Positions 35,340 to 46,823 of a DNA stretch of 64,000 nt are shown piece after piece (position 1 is the first letter of the stretch; the number at the start of each line of letters is the position of its first letter). Made by a program: the position numbers and the translations under genes. Origin of the DNA: Siphonodentalium dalli (lineage: Eukaryota > Mollusca > Scaphopoda > Gadilida > Siphonodentaliidae); NCBI GenBank assembly GCA_032622095.1, contig CP136067.1, positions 201,110,681 to 201,174,680 on the forward strand, read 5' to 3'. A model generated the notes under the pieces. The model made no database searches. It was not told where the DNA came from and was given only the letters and a program-made list of their open reading frames with translations.

Positions 35340-36603
35340 GATATTGGGTCAACACCATCAAATATATCTATTGAGGGTATAATAGATTTTTTTAAATATT
35401 ATTCTATTTCACCAAGACATGACATGTATAAACCTTTAAATGTGTTGTATTCGACAGTCATTTTCGAAACTTTTAAGACCGCATATTGTATGTTATCTTG
35501 GGAAATGTTTGAGAAATTGCCCTTATATTGGTTGAAATTATTTGAAATGATGGGTATTTTACCATCAAATATAATAGTTATTAGGATACAATTGTAAATT
35601 TCAACAGTATACTGACAACGAGGTTGTTATATTATCATATACGACAAAATGCGATCGACAAACTCACTTTATAAGATTTAACCAAAGATTTATTGAATCC
35701 TTACAACAAAGTCACATTTTAGTGATTTTTGGGGTGAGGGGTAACATAAACCAAATTTTCTGAAACGTTGTTACATATTAGCCACATAAGATGTATTCAT
35801 TGTTTTCAGTATGTATCTCCAAAACATATAAGACCAAACATTGTGAACTATCGCAAATATCCTATGAGTAAATGACAATTTATTGGACCAACATATTTGA
35901 AATGACGAGGGTTTTCTTACAAAATTGCATATGTTTTAGTCAAAAAAGTTGTAAATTAAAACTTGTGTTATTGTGTGTGTAATTCCAATTACAGTATTTA
36001 GAAATATGATCGAATAGTGTCCTTTAGAGATTCTCATCCATGTTATATCCGATGTTTATCAAAAAATTTCATGATTTTTGGGATGAGGGGTAACATAACC
36101 GAAAATTTCTAAAATATGGTTAAGAATTTGTCCTAGATGTTGTATGTTTTGTTTGCAGTATACATTTACAACATTTTAAAGATCTTAACCTTTAATCTGC
36201 ACTGAAACCGTTTTGAGAAATAGTCCGTTTATTATTCCGAAATAATTGAAACGAGAATGATTTTATGACAAAATTTCATGTTTTTGGTCCAAAAAGTGAT
36301 AAATTTCAATTTGGTCAGCCTGGGTTGCTACTATCTTCAAAATATGACAATGCCGGATGGAATGACGCCTTTATTGGGCATTTGCCTCAAATTTTATACC
36401 AGTTTGAACGTCATGGTGAAATAGTGATTGAATTTGGCGGCCATCTTGGATTTATACTGGAAACAAGGGTTAATATTGATCAGAAACCTGTTTCTAGTTC
36501 ACTTTCTGAAAGAGCACATATAACTTGACATAATATAAAAAAATGGCACTTTTGGCCAGTCCGTTCCAATATGACAAATGTGTGTCGCTAAGTCACCACA
36601 CTA
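35340..36603 (-). repeat. right inverted arm of the nested element
   Basis: Inverted partner of 31456-32600. It contains a perfect GGCGGCCATCTTGG at 36436-36449, a motif also repeated in the arms of the 4533-9956 element. The 87 aa frame at 36265-36528 is arm sequence and is not called as a gene. Confidence 0.8.
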
Positions 36604-37867
36604 TATACAGTACCAGTCAAAATAAGTGGTATATTAAGCGCGCTATTTTCGCGCCCAATATCGCAATGATGTTGCAAGTGGAAACGCTTATAAGCATGTC
36701 GCTTGTGGTATTATTACAATATTTTGCGATTAATATCTCAATATATTGCGCTTATTATTGCGACATCTTGCGCTCAAAATTGTGACATTTAAATCAAATT
36801 ATTGCTTCTTCTATATTGCTTATTGTATAAATAGAGACAATATTTTATATATGTATATGATTATAGTTGTAAATGCTATAATTACACTATGTGTGCACTA
36901 TATGCACAGTATTTATCTAATATAATTTATATTATATAAATATAACAATATCGGGTGTGTGTGAAATTCAGTAAACTTAGTATCGCAATATTTTGCGTTC
37001 AATATTGCAATAATAAGCGCGACAGATTTTTGTTATTGTGCTATAATGACGCCTTTTTCTAAATTAAGCACGCTCAATATCGCAATAAAGGTGCGCCTAA
37101 AAATACAACTTCCTCTGACTGGTACTGTATTCTCATAATGTACGGATTCACCCGTCAAAACAAAACCTGCGTTTACAAGTGACTGGACAATTTCACGCCT
37201 CACATGTTACCAACAAGTATGCCATTAAGATATTTTACTTTTACATGTACATAAATTTGAGTTTTAACTGTGAAGCTTTGTTCTTTTTATGGCTTAAAGT
37301 GGCATGCCGATTCATGTTTTAGAATGGTTGAAATTAGTATTACTCATAACTGAATAGTGATGGGTTTTATTGGGTTGGCTTATCAGCTATTACTAGTATC
37401 GTTTTTTATTTATAGCCATATTTATACAGTAGATAGTGAAAGTATTGTTTATCACTTTATGCATTGAGGATTTACATTTCATCAAAACTATGATCGTAAC
37501 ATAAGAACTCAAATGTAGTTTTCAGTTACGAATAATACTAGTTTCGACCATTCAAATACACGAATCGTAATGCCTTCCGGGAAATCATATTGTCACCATG
37601 GGAACCTGGCTAATTCTATGGTAAATTAGCAAATTAAGAGCAAAAAATTGGTGTTGACCCATGATAAATACCATTGGTCTGACCTTTATTAGTTACGGTC
37701 TTGATATTAATTAAACGGTGCTGAACCGTAAAAAAATACAACGGTCTGACAGTTATTGGTTACGGTCTGCCAGTTACTTAAACGGTTTTATACCGTAGAA
37801 AAATGCTACGGTCTGACCGTATGTTTAACGGTTGCGAGGTAAAAATACGGTATTTTTTCTAACAGTG

Positions 37868-38017
37868 CATACTGAATACAAGCTCACAAAGGGTCCATTT
37901 AAGATCAAAATATGCCGCAAGCCCCCCCCCCCGGTCGCTGAATAAAGGCTCCCGTATTGAGTGTGTTTCAGTTAGTATATTGTATATTTTGTCGTAAAAG
38001 ATGACTCACCAAATTTC
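37868..38017. other. spacer with a poly-C run
   Basis: (C)n tract at about 37921-37932. A phrase with GAATAAAGGCTCCC recurs near 38705 and 38755. Confidence 0.5.
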
Positions 38018-39062
38018 ACGCCCATGTTCAAAGCAAACATGGTCCCAAATGCATTATTTTCACTCAAGTATAGACACCATTTCTTATGGCGTTTGTCGAA
38101 ACGACGTCACACGCAAACACACACTTGCTTTGCTATTGTAGACGAAACTCCCATGCGCTCTACCAAAGCGTTATTGGAAATTTGTCAAAGCAAACCTGAG
38201 ATCTAACATGGTCCCCAAATGCAGTAATTTGCACTTAAGTAGACAATATTTCTTAGGACGTTTGTCGAAATGACGTCATGTGACGTCGCACGCAATCCCA
38301 CACTTGATTTGCTACGGTAGATGAAACTCCAATGCGCCCTACCGAAGCGTTGTTGGAAATAGGGGCTAAATTATGATGCCAGTTCAGGTTGAGTGCGAAT
38401 ATAAGTAACGAATTATTATTTTGTCGTGGAAGTGTATGCAGTGGGGTGTATGGGCAAGACTCGAACGATCTACTATCGCTGGGAATGGGTGCTAATATTA
38501 CATTTTAATTAACAAGTTTGGTGTGAACATAATAAAGAATGTAGTCTTTGTTATGAAAGTTGCATGATCATTGAGTGTGGAATCTAAAAGTATAGTAATA
38601 CAGTAAAATATATTGATTGCTCCGTTCCATATGTGCATGCATATACAATGTATGTTTCGGTTGGGGGGTAGAACATACAGTTTTATTGAAATGGGCTGCA
38701 TGCTGAATAAAGGCTCCCAAAGGGGTCCGTTTAAGATCAAAACGTGTCGTCGCTGAATGAAGGCTCCCAAATTGAGTACGTTTCGGTTAGTATATAGTAT
38801 ATTTAAAGTAATATGCCTATTTGGTTTCGTTCAATGTGTGCAGGCGTATATGTGGGTGGGTGTAGACATATAGTTGTAGGGAAATAAAGTGTTCCCTCGC
38901 GCACCCAGTGACAAAAAGAGAAGCATGACCATTCCATTTATAATATAGAAATGAAAATGTGTTCATGACCGCGGACACTATACAGAAAATAACAAAGAAC
39001 ATTTATATATCCGTCATTTTGTGACGGGCAATCCCGTATATATATATATATATATATATAGT
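38018..39062 (+). repeat. ~1.1 kb direct repeat, unit 1
   Basis: Begins with ~185 bp subrepeats (38018-38190 and 38200-38390) containing ATGGTCCC, CGTTTGTCGAAA(T/C) and GATGAAACTCC motifs. It ends near 39000-39060 with CCGTCATTTTGTGACGGG and an (AT)n run. Unit 2 repeats the later part. Confidence 0.7.
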
Positions 39063-39129
39063 TATAGATAATGTCATAATTTTGATCACTTCCTACATTG
39101 TGTACATTCACGCCGATTGGTCAACGAAT

Positions 39130-40255
39130 GCACGAGATCGAACATGGTCCACAAACGCCGTATTTGCACTCAAGTGGACACTATTTCTTATGACGTTTGT
39201 CGAAATGGCGTCATATGGCGTCACACACAAACCCACACTTGCTTTGCTACTGTGTAGATGAAACTTCCATGAGTTCTACCATAACATTGGAAAAGGGCGC
39301 AAAATTAATTTGTCATCAGGTTGAGTGTGATTATAAGTAAGGGCGTTGATTTTGTCGTGGAATTGCATGGGTTGTAGAGTCGAACGTTCAATCATCGTTA
39401 TACATGGGTGCTATTTTAAATATTAATGTTGTGCCCAGAATACCATCGAACTGAAGAATTGTTAGGCGTCCAGAGGACCAGAACTTTTCGTACTAAACTA
39501 TTGGCATTAATCCGCTTAGACAATACTTGCATTGTATATCCATATGTCGCACACGAACTACCCATGCAGTGGTTCAATTGTAGCTTAAATAGGGAAATGA
39601 AAGTTAATTATTCATAATGTTCGTCATGAAGAATTCTGAAGGTGTTGGTGTGTGAGGCGTCCATGATATTGGATATCCACCCATCTGCTGGGCTCCCCGC
39701 ATTAATTATGCAGTTGCTATCAGCTGACGAATCCGCCTTAGAGGAAACTGGCTACGCCCATGATGAAGCGTGGTCAATCAATTGCTTAGTGAAATAAAGT
39801 GTTCCCACGCCGCCGTGGCAAGAGAAGCATACTATTAGCCATTCCATTTCTAATATAAATCAGAATTGGATCATGCACGCGAACACCAGTAAGTAACCCT
39901 TAACCCAACAGAACGGCCCTGTGCCAATGCATTCTCTTATATATGCGAGTCGACCATAGGTCGCCTCGCATATATAAGAGAATGCATTGCCTTAATAACA
40001 TATTAAAAATGATAAAATTGTCAAAGAATGTAGAAAAATATTATAAAAATTGTTTAAAAATGTAAGAAAAAATTATAATTTTTTTTAGGCCAATGCATTC
40101 TCTTATATATGCGAGACGACCTATGGTCGACTCGCATATATAAGAGAATGCATTGGCACAGGGCCGTTCTGTTGGGTAAAGGGTTAAAAAAAAGCAGCTG
40201 TTTATTTACCCGTCATGTTTGACGGGAAATCTCCTAGTATATATAATATTGTACG
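39130..40255 (+). repeat. ~1.1 kb direct repeat, unit 2 (with MITE insertion)
   Basis: Colinear with unit 1: ATGGTCCAC..., CGTTTGTCGAAATGGCG, TCAGGTTGAGTGTGA, GAGAAGCAT...CCATTCCATTT and a terminal CCGTCATGTTTGACGGG. The double-hairpin MITE sits between the last two landmarks and is absent from unit 1. Confidence 0.7.
39897..40183. mobile_element. piggyBac-like double-hairpin MITE, copy 3 (short form)
   Basis: 287 bp. Left end CCCTTAACCCAACAGAACGG, right end the complement of CCCTTTACCCAACAGAACGG. TTAA at 40184-40187; the left flank is GTAA (39893-39896), one change from TTAA. Hairpins lie at 39923-39990 and 40089-40157. It lacks the ~145 bp unique block of copies 1 and 2, so the two ends are nearly symmetrical. 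Confidence 0.85.
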
Positions 40256-40459
40256 ACTTGTACCCCATGATACAATGTGATGTTCCACACATTACACTCC
40301 ATACAATATAGAACTTGAGCAATTTAATACCACAGTTGTTCCATATAAGGCATACTATTTTTTCGGAGTTTCAAAACATCATTAAGAAAGAATTTATTAT
40401 GGCAGCCGCCACCCCTATCTCCAAATATCAACCAGGTAAGTTTCTCTGACAAAAAGCGA

Positions 40460-40735
40460 TTATCGGTTATGCTGTTGCGCATACACCTGTCCGCGAACTC
40501 CAATTGAGATCATATTGCCAGGAAGATTGAAGGAAGCCCAATTGTTAATCCTATACGATGTCGAAAGAAAAATGCATTGTACATCTTGTGCCACGTTGGT
40601 TCCTTTAAAGATACGGCCGGTGTTGGCGGTGGGTATGCTGTTAAAATATTCACCTCCGTCAAAAACCGCCATCAACAGAAAGAATAGTAAAATATAGACA
40701 GACTTTGTTCTTATACCAATCAGAAATTTGGCATA
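40460..40735 (-). CDS. possible exon, unrecognised
   Basis: Minus-strand open reading with a hydrophobic start (SVYILLFFLLMAVFDGG) and a non-repetitive globular-looking continuation (GRIFKGTNVAQDVQCIFLS, INNWASFNLPGNMISIGVRG). CAG|GTGTATG near its end (GVRGQ|V) is a possible donor. No Met lies upstream of the hydrophobic run after the previous stop, so either Met in LLMAVF starts it or it is an internal exon. No domain recognised. It may be chance. Confidence 0.25.
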   Translation of the reverse strand, partial: YAKFLIGIRTKSVYILLFFLLMAVFDGGEYFNSIPTANTGRIFKGTNVAQDVQCIFLSTSYRINNWASFNLPGNMISIGVRGQVYAQQHNR

Positions 40736-40739
40736 AACA

Positions 40740-42564
40740 GTATGTTATTGTCAATTGTTTACCTTTGTTATGTAAACAAAAGCAAAAAACCTTACGTTAC
40801 CTGGCTTTTATTTAGATCCGGATAGGGTAAACATAAACGGCTGAATTCTGGTCTCAGGTCTATAGACCACCCTAATAATCATGGAGTTCCTTGCCAGGAC
40901 TTGGTCTCGCGAAACCACCTGGTCCCAAGCTGGGATCGGCGCATTCGTGTACAATCAACGACAATCAACGACAATATATGAACAAAATCGTGCTGAGCGC
41001 TGCGTCGAGATTGGTATGTTGGTGTATCCAAACCTGAGCACGTAAAAGCGGTATCCGTGTGCCGTCGCCGTTCGACAGGGATCGCGGGGAAGGGGTGGTG
41101 AGGATTTCTCACCCCCTATGCGGATGTCACGACGTTGTCGGTTTTACGGGTGGAGGAAAGTCTACGCAGAGAGTAAATTTCACCGAGAAATAGTATAGGG
41201 GATATCAGGTGGGAATTTCCAACAACTGGAAATAGTGCGGTGCCTGTTTGAAATTTTCAAATTTCGCGGACTTGGGAATTTGCAATAAGTTGAAAATTTA
41301 GAAAGATTCTGACTAACTATCGCCGTGATTGAAGTTATTGAAAATTATTTTCCAGAAAATGTAACGGTCACAATGGGGAGGGGTGGTGGAATGTCGGAAA
41401 AAAATCCAGATGGGTACGTTATATCACACTCCCGATAGCAGATATTTCCATTGCCATGTAATTTTTTCCCAAATCCATGCTTAAAGATAAATTATGACAA
41501 ATGAACCAATTTGAAATGTCAATGCTTAAGAAACTGGTTCCAATAGATCATTATTCAAGAGCGGGGTCCCATTTAATTTAATTTAATTCAATTTAATAGG
41601 ACATTTTCTTATTTTGAACCACAATTTTTCGTTTTGTCTTAATATAAATATTTGAGAGTTTTTGCTGTTATATTGTACATGTATATCGAGTCCAGCAACA
41701 ATTTATTCTCAAATGAGTTAGTATTTTCAAAACTAGCGCCGACCTCAATTAATTTGAGAAACACGGAACGAAAGACACCCGCATCCAATGCGGATTACGT
41801 TCCGATTGCAAAACTACGATAATTCCCTATTTATCCGTGTCAACCACACCCATCAATAACATATTGTGCTTCGAAAGAGCACGAAAATCTGACTTAATCC
41901 ATCTGCCGGGTAATATGCTTTCAAACAAGGCAAGGATATTATGAATAAAACTCCACTGTAAAGCCAGATAAACGCACGCATGATTTACAATCAAATTACA
42001 AATCTATTTCGTTACTGCGAAACAAGAAATAGATATTCTCGTCTCAGGTTCAAGTCTCGGTTTATACACAAATCTCAGACCGGGGGGGGGGGTACTAGGT
42101 CTCAATTGTAGACTATCACCTATAACACACATAATTATCGATTATATTAATTGTTGTCCAGTTCATATATAATTATAATCTTTCCTCTACACGGCATATC
42201 AATAAAACACAATTCCTATTTGGTTAACATAAATATAAATGCTTTAAAAAATACAGATGTTTCTGTTACCAGAACTTATACGTTATCACATGGTTCGAAT
42301 TATGAACAGACCGACACAGGCTTGAGAATAAGAAGGAAAACCTTGGTTTACGTAAACCTGAGTTTCAAAAAGACGAGAATACGGACCAGTGCGGACAAAT
42401 TATCCCAGCTTACTCGCGCCGAAGCCAGGTAACACATCGCGATCACCGTGGTTTGGGCCTGGTCTAGACTATAGTTTACGCGAAGCCTGGTCCATAACAG
42501 AGATCAGAATTCGGCCGAAAGAGCGCTATTTGTTACTGTTTTCCTGATATGGAAATAATAAAAT
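40740..42564. other. no supported gene
   Basis: Contains a (TTTAA)n-like run at about 41570-41600 and a poly-G tract at about 42081. Short frames only. Confidence 0.4.
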
Positions 42565-43039
42565 AAATTTTACGAAGGAAAATATTTTTATGGACGTTCG
42601 ACCTTAAGCCGTACAGTTATCAGACGGCAGTCAATTGCATCGCAGTGTTTATAGGTCAAGTGAACTCTCCACCGATCGCGAGGAGTTCGAGCAATCAAGC
42701 TTGAATAGTCGTCTTCGTGGAAGCGTGGCCGAAGCTTCTATTCAAACAACGTTCGCTGGTTCAGCCGGTCAGGTCTTGGTTTTCTTTTTTCTACACTTTC
42801 ACGGCGACACACAATGTGACTCCATTTGAACCCAGACGTAATTGGGTATGCACCAAACGACGTTGGTGGACTAACGTGACAAGGCCTTTCGATGTAATGT
42901 CAACACGCGCAACTTTGGTGTCTCGGTGGCATACACTATGCAGGATCAAGCAACTGGCGTCCAGTTTTCAACAGTGATTTCCCCCGTTATGACACGGTGG
43001 TCGCGCGCGTCTCTCTCCGGGCGTTTCCGTTGGTGGTTC

Positions 43040-43460
43040 GCGTCGCTGGGTGGTGGTTCGGGTTCACCGAATGGTGGTTCGGGTTCATCAATTGGTGGTT
43101 CGGGGTCACCGAATGGAGTCTCGCGCTAATCGACTGGAGGCTCGCGTTCATCGACTGGAGGCTCGCGTTCATCGTCTGGAGGCTCGCTTTCATCGTCTGG
43201 AAGCTCGCGTTCGTCGACTGGAGGCTCGCGTTCATCGACTGGAGGTTCGCGTTCATCGTCTGGAGGTTCGTGTTAATCGACCAGAGGTTCGTGTTAATCG
43301 TCTGGTGGTTCGCCTTAATCGACTGGTGGTTCGCCGTCTTCGACTGGTGGTTCGCCTTCTTCGACTGATGGTTCGCCTTCGACTGGTGGTTCGCCTTCTT
43401 CGTCTGGTGGTTCGCGTTCATCGGATGGTGGTCCGCGTTCATCGCGTGGTCACAATCATC
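43040..43460 (+). repeat. 21 bp minisatellite, about 20 copies, multi-frame open
   Basis: Units of TGGAGGCTCGCGTTCATCGAC and variants. One frame reads heptads of RLEARVH, another STGGSRS, another DWRLAFI, and the minus strand reads SMNASLQ. A 172 aa frame (43050-43568) and a 151 aa minus frame are both open. No start or domain singles out a real product. Confidence 0.85.
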
Positions 43461-44892
43461 GAATGTGGTGGTGCGCCTTCAGAGCATGTGTGGTTGCGCG
43501 TTCAGGCATGTGGTTGTTCGCGTTTAGACATGTGGTGGTTGGTGGTGCACCTTCCGATGCGCCATTGAATATTCTGTTGCGGAGCGGTCGTTGCCGTGGT
43601 TACGATGCATGTGACAACTCACTTCATCGCCATTGGCATGGAGGTTCACCTGGAACATGTATTTCCAGGGCGCAGTTAATGACATGGGTCTCAACTACTG
43701 TTGTCTGTCCATATGGTTAGTGTACTTGCAGGAGCAGTCCCCTCAGTTTTGAACATTACAAGTGGTATGGTCTGGAGGTCTGTTCAGGCTATAGTCTTAT
43801 GCGGTCGTGGTGACCGTTTCATACCAGCATTGGCACGGGCTCTTCCGTCTTACCCGCCTCGTTAAGTAGTTTCGGGATCCAATCGCGTTCATTGAAAGTC
43901 TCGACAGTTATGCTGCAACTAATACGCCGCAATCGCCCATACATTCGATTTTAATATTGACCCACGTCATTTCAATTATCTGGTTATGTCTATCGCTTTT
44001 TCATGTTTTCTCTCGAGCTGGGACCTGGCGGCGTCTTTCCGGCCCGTAAGACGTGTCGCAGCATGCCGGGGGGGGGGGTTCCTCGCTGCCAGTCTCACCC
44101 TCGGCGTTTTTTTTTGTGTCCAATCGATTTGTCTTGAGTCATTTTATTTTCAGTCCGTGGATTTAATGTTTGATCCCATAATTTTATAAATGGGGGTTTG
44201 AGTTTCGGTGTCGGTTTCAATTGGTAATCGGCGCCCATTGTTACACGCCCTGTTGTTGTCGGTACACACTAGCTAAACGGGGTTCACGATTCGATAGTGA
44301 TAGGTATGCCATCTGTGTAACCGACGCCCCGCGTGATTATAACCGTGTTTCCAATTGAGTATCCTTATGTCAACGTCGGGCTAGCGGAGCTCATGTTCCA
44401 GGTCGCACGCGGCTAAGTTTCAAGTATTAACAGTACTATATCGTTCTTTCAGCCATTTGGCCACTCCTACATATTCTTCCGTTGGGCTCAGTACCTGATC
44501 TTGAGCAGAATATTTTAACCGCCGACGTGTTTTACCGAACCAAAACTATATGCTAACCATTTGGGTAAGATTATGCATATAACTACGAGTTTTATACCGC
44601 CTACCGTTCCCTCCCATGCCTCTGTCTTTGTTGGTCTGGTACATTCGTAGCAACTATTCTGCGTTTCATATGTTTGCTTGCTTGTTGTAAGACTGAAGCC
44701 ACTCATCAGTCGCTGTCGGGGTGGGCCCGGTTACCCTTTTACCTGCGGTGTCTCTTTTCGCTTTTGTGGGTGTATGTCGAGCTCGCTTATCATCGCTTCC
44801 CTCGGCATGTGGCGTGGTAAACCCACGGCAGCGGTGGCTAATTTAGGCTAACCCCACTAGCCGGTAAATGTTTAAATGTTTAACATATAATA

Positions 44893-45000
44893 TGGTTAAC
44901 ATGGTTAATATGGTTAATATGGTTAATATGGTTAATATGGTTAATATGGTTAACATGGTTAATAACCATGTTAACCAATAATATGGTCGGTAGTTCTTAA
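44893..45000 (+). repeat. ATGGTTAAT 9 bp array with terminal hairpin
   Basis: About seven ATGGTTAAT units, followed by a palindrome made of GGTTAACATGGTTAATAACC and its mirror. The same array occurs in unit 2 at 45553-45645. Confidence 0.85.
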
Positions 45001-45100
45001 TAAAGAATTGCCATATTGCATATTTGTCTCAGTTTTACATTCTTATCCCATTAATGGTTATAGGGCAGCTTAAAATGGCTGGGGAGAGAGGACATAAAAT

Positions 45101-45738
45101 ACATTTTTTTACGAAGGAGAATATTTTTATTGACGTTCGACCTTAAGCCGTACATTTATCAGACGGCAGTCAATTGCATCGCAGTGTTTATAGGTCAAGT
45201 GAACTCTCCACCGACCGCGAGGAGTTCGGGAAATCAAGCTTCAATAGTCGTCTTCGTGGAAGCGTGTCCGAAACTATTCAAACAGCGTTTGCTGGTTCAG
45301 CCGGTCAGGACGGGAGGGTGGGGAAAAACCAAGACCTGACCGGCAGGTCTTTGTTTTTCCCCACCCTCCCGCCCATTACTCCTTGTCCCCGAGGGACATT
45401 CCTCCCTGCCAGTGACTGATGGGTACGGTTTTTGTTTGACTTTGCTTTTTCGGACCTCGATGCGGTATTACGTGTGGCGTGGTTCACCCATGGCAGCGGT
45501 GGCTAGTTTATGTTATCCCCACTAGCCGGTAAATGTTTAAATGTTTAACATATACTATGGTTAACATGGTTAATATGGTTAATATGGTTAATATGGTTAA
45601 TATGGTTAATATGGTTAACATAACCATGTTAACCAATAATATGGTCGGTGGTTCTTAATAAAGAATTGCCGTATCGCACATTTGTCTCATAATGGTTATA
45701 GGGCAGCTTCAAATGGCTGGGGAGAGAGGACATAAAGA
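45101..45738 (+). repeat. unit 2, internally deleted copy of the 2.5 kb unit
   Basis: Same start and same end as 42565-45100 but ~1.9 kb of the middle, including the 21 bp repeat, is missing. At the deletion, GACGGGAGGGTGGGGAAAAA and its inverted form lie on either side of CCAAGACCTGACC, a hairpin around the junction. Confidence 0.75.
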
Positions 45739-46356
45739 GCGTTTATATTATATGTATGTGATTAACCAATAGAACTGCGCTGTGTTATGTAAACAGAAGC
45801 ACAACTTCTGTAACACGAGCAGGCTCTTGTTTACGTACACCATCGTACGTCTTGACGACAATATACTATTTAAGCGCTGATTGTGTTTGGCATATGAACA
45901 AAACTATATATGTTTTAATATTCCTTCTGTTGATGGCGATTTGAACAAATATGATTATTTCTGCAACGAACACCGCCCGTGCCTTTAAATCGGTAACCAG
46001 GAAGAGTGTAGTAGGCGTTCCGCTGTTTATATTTGATATTATTTGTTTTCGCAGGCGACCGTGCTAGTCATAGTTTGGTTGGGTTTGATTTTGATATCTT
46101 ATCAAATGCTGGGTATACACCGCGTGCATTGTATCATGTCTTGGAATGTTGATTATTCATTAAATAAGTAACAAAAGCGAGTTAATACATTAGTGACGAA
46201 GAAGTTTAGCCTAATGCATGCAAGTTAGACCAACAGCATTATGGTTTGTCGTCCCACTATTCCTGTAAATGGTGAGCTCGGACATAACCACGGTTGCTTA
46301 TCTGATCAGGGGATAATAGCCGTTCGAGAATACCAGTTTCGGCCAAACTATATATA
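45739..46356. other. no gene seen
   Basis: No supported features. Confidence 0.4.
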
Positions 46357-46823
46357 CACAGTTAAAAATTTCCGTCGCTTCGACGGTATCTCACCGTCAT
46401 AATCGACAGCCCCACACCGTTCCATCAGTTTGACGGCCCACACTGTTATTTTATGTGCCCATGAAAATTGTCTAAATTAAATATGTTCGTGATTCAAACT
46501 TTACGACGTTAAAATTCAATAGTATATATATCGGGGACCATATTATATACGGCAATTACTCCGTACAGTAGGAATGAATCTTACTCTGCTGATATTTATT
46601 ATTAACGCCACCGGTGTATACTGTGCTTGAAAATATAATATCCACTGGTGTTATGCGGGATTAGGTCGATGTAAAAGCTGCGAATGGGTCGCTTTAGAAG
46701 CTGTAGTGTTACTCCGAATGCGGTATCCTCAATAAAATAGTCCGACACATATTAGCACATGTGCTCATATTGATATTTACCAAACCATTTGGAAAGCATG
46801 CGATCGTGTGGTAATGAAGGATG

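Larger units (their letters stand above)
31456..36603. mobile_element. nested 5.1 kb Academ-like inverted-repeat element
   Basis: Inserted in copy A. Ends TAGTGTAGTGACT and complement (right end read inward: TAGTGTGGTGACT), with a TAT duplication at 31453-31455 and 36604-36606. Copy C retains the unduplicated site (GATATACAGTACC). Arms are inverted over at least 1.2 kb, and coding remnants inside are also inverted copies. Protein motifs (EEAD, IVDTNVLII, Cys-rich tail) resemble a widespread animal transposon protein family that I associate with XPG-nuclease-bearing Academ elements, which also make 3-4 bp target duplications. The Academ label is an inference. Confidence 0.7.
30231..37867 (+). 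mobile_element. CACTGTTAGAAA family, copy A (split by a nested element)
   Basis: Termini CACTGTTAGAAA at 30231 and its complement ending at 37867. Subterminal regions are rich in ACGGT/ACCGT motifs (GACGGTCTCATACCGT at the left, ACGGTCTGACCGT at the right). Removing the nested element 31456-36603 leaves ~2.5 kb colinear with copies B and C. No coding capacity is seen, so it is presumably non-autonomous. CAC-type ends with subterminal repeats resemble CMC (CACTA/Chapaev) elements, but no convincing target duplication was found, so the superfamily is open. Confidence 0.75.
42565..45100 (+). repeat. 2.5 kb unit 1 of a head-to-tail pair
   Basis: Starts TTTTACGAAGGAAAATATTT and GACGTTCGACCTTAAGCCGT. 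Ends GGCAGCGGTGGCTA, CCCCACTAGCCGGTAAATG, an (ATGGTTAAT)n tract, TTCTTAATAAAGAATTG and GGGGAGAGAGGACATAAA. The middle carries the 21 bp repeat. It is rather G+C rich in the centre. It might be a non-LTR or SINE-like composite or a satellite monomer; no polymerase or transposase motif is visible. Confidence 0.65.

Noticed and set aside
36265-36528. 87 aa plus-strand frame
   Set aside because: Lies in the inverted arm of the nested element; the partner arm does not keep the frame open.
42565-45738. LTR retrotransposon with the ~220 bp start region as LTR
   Set aside because: Both the start and the end of the unit are repeated, there is no primer-binding site or polypurine tract that I could see, and no gag-pol motif lies between.
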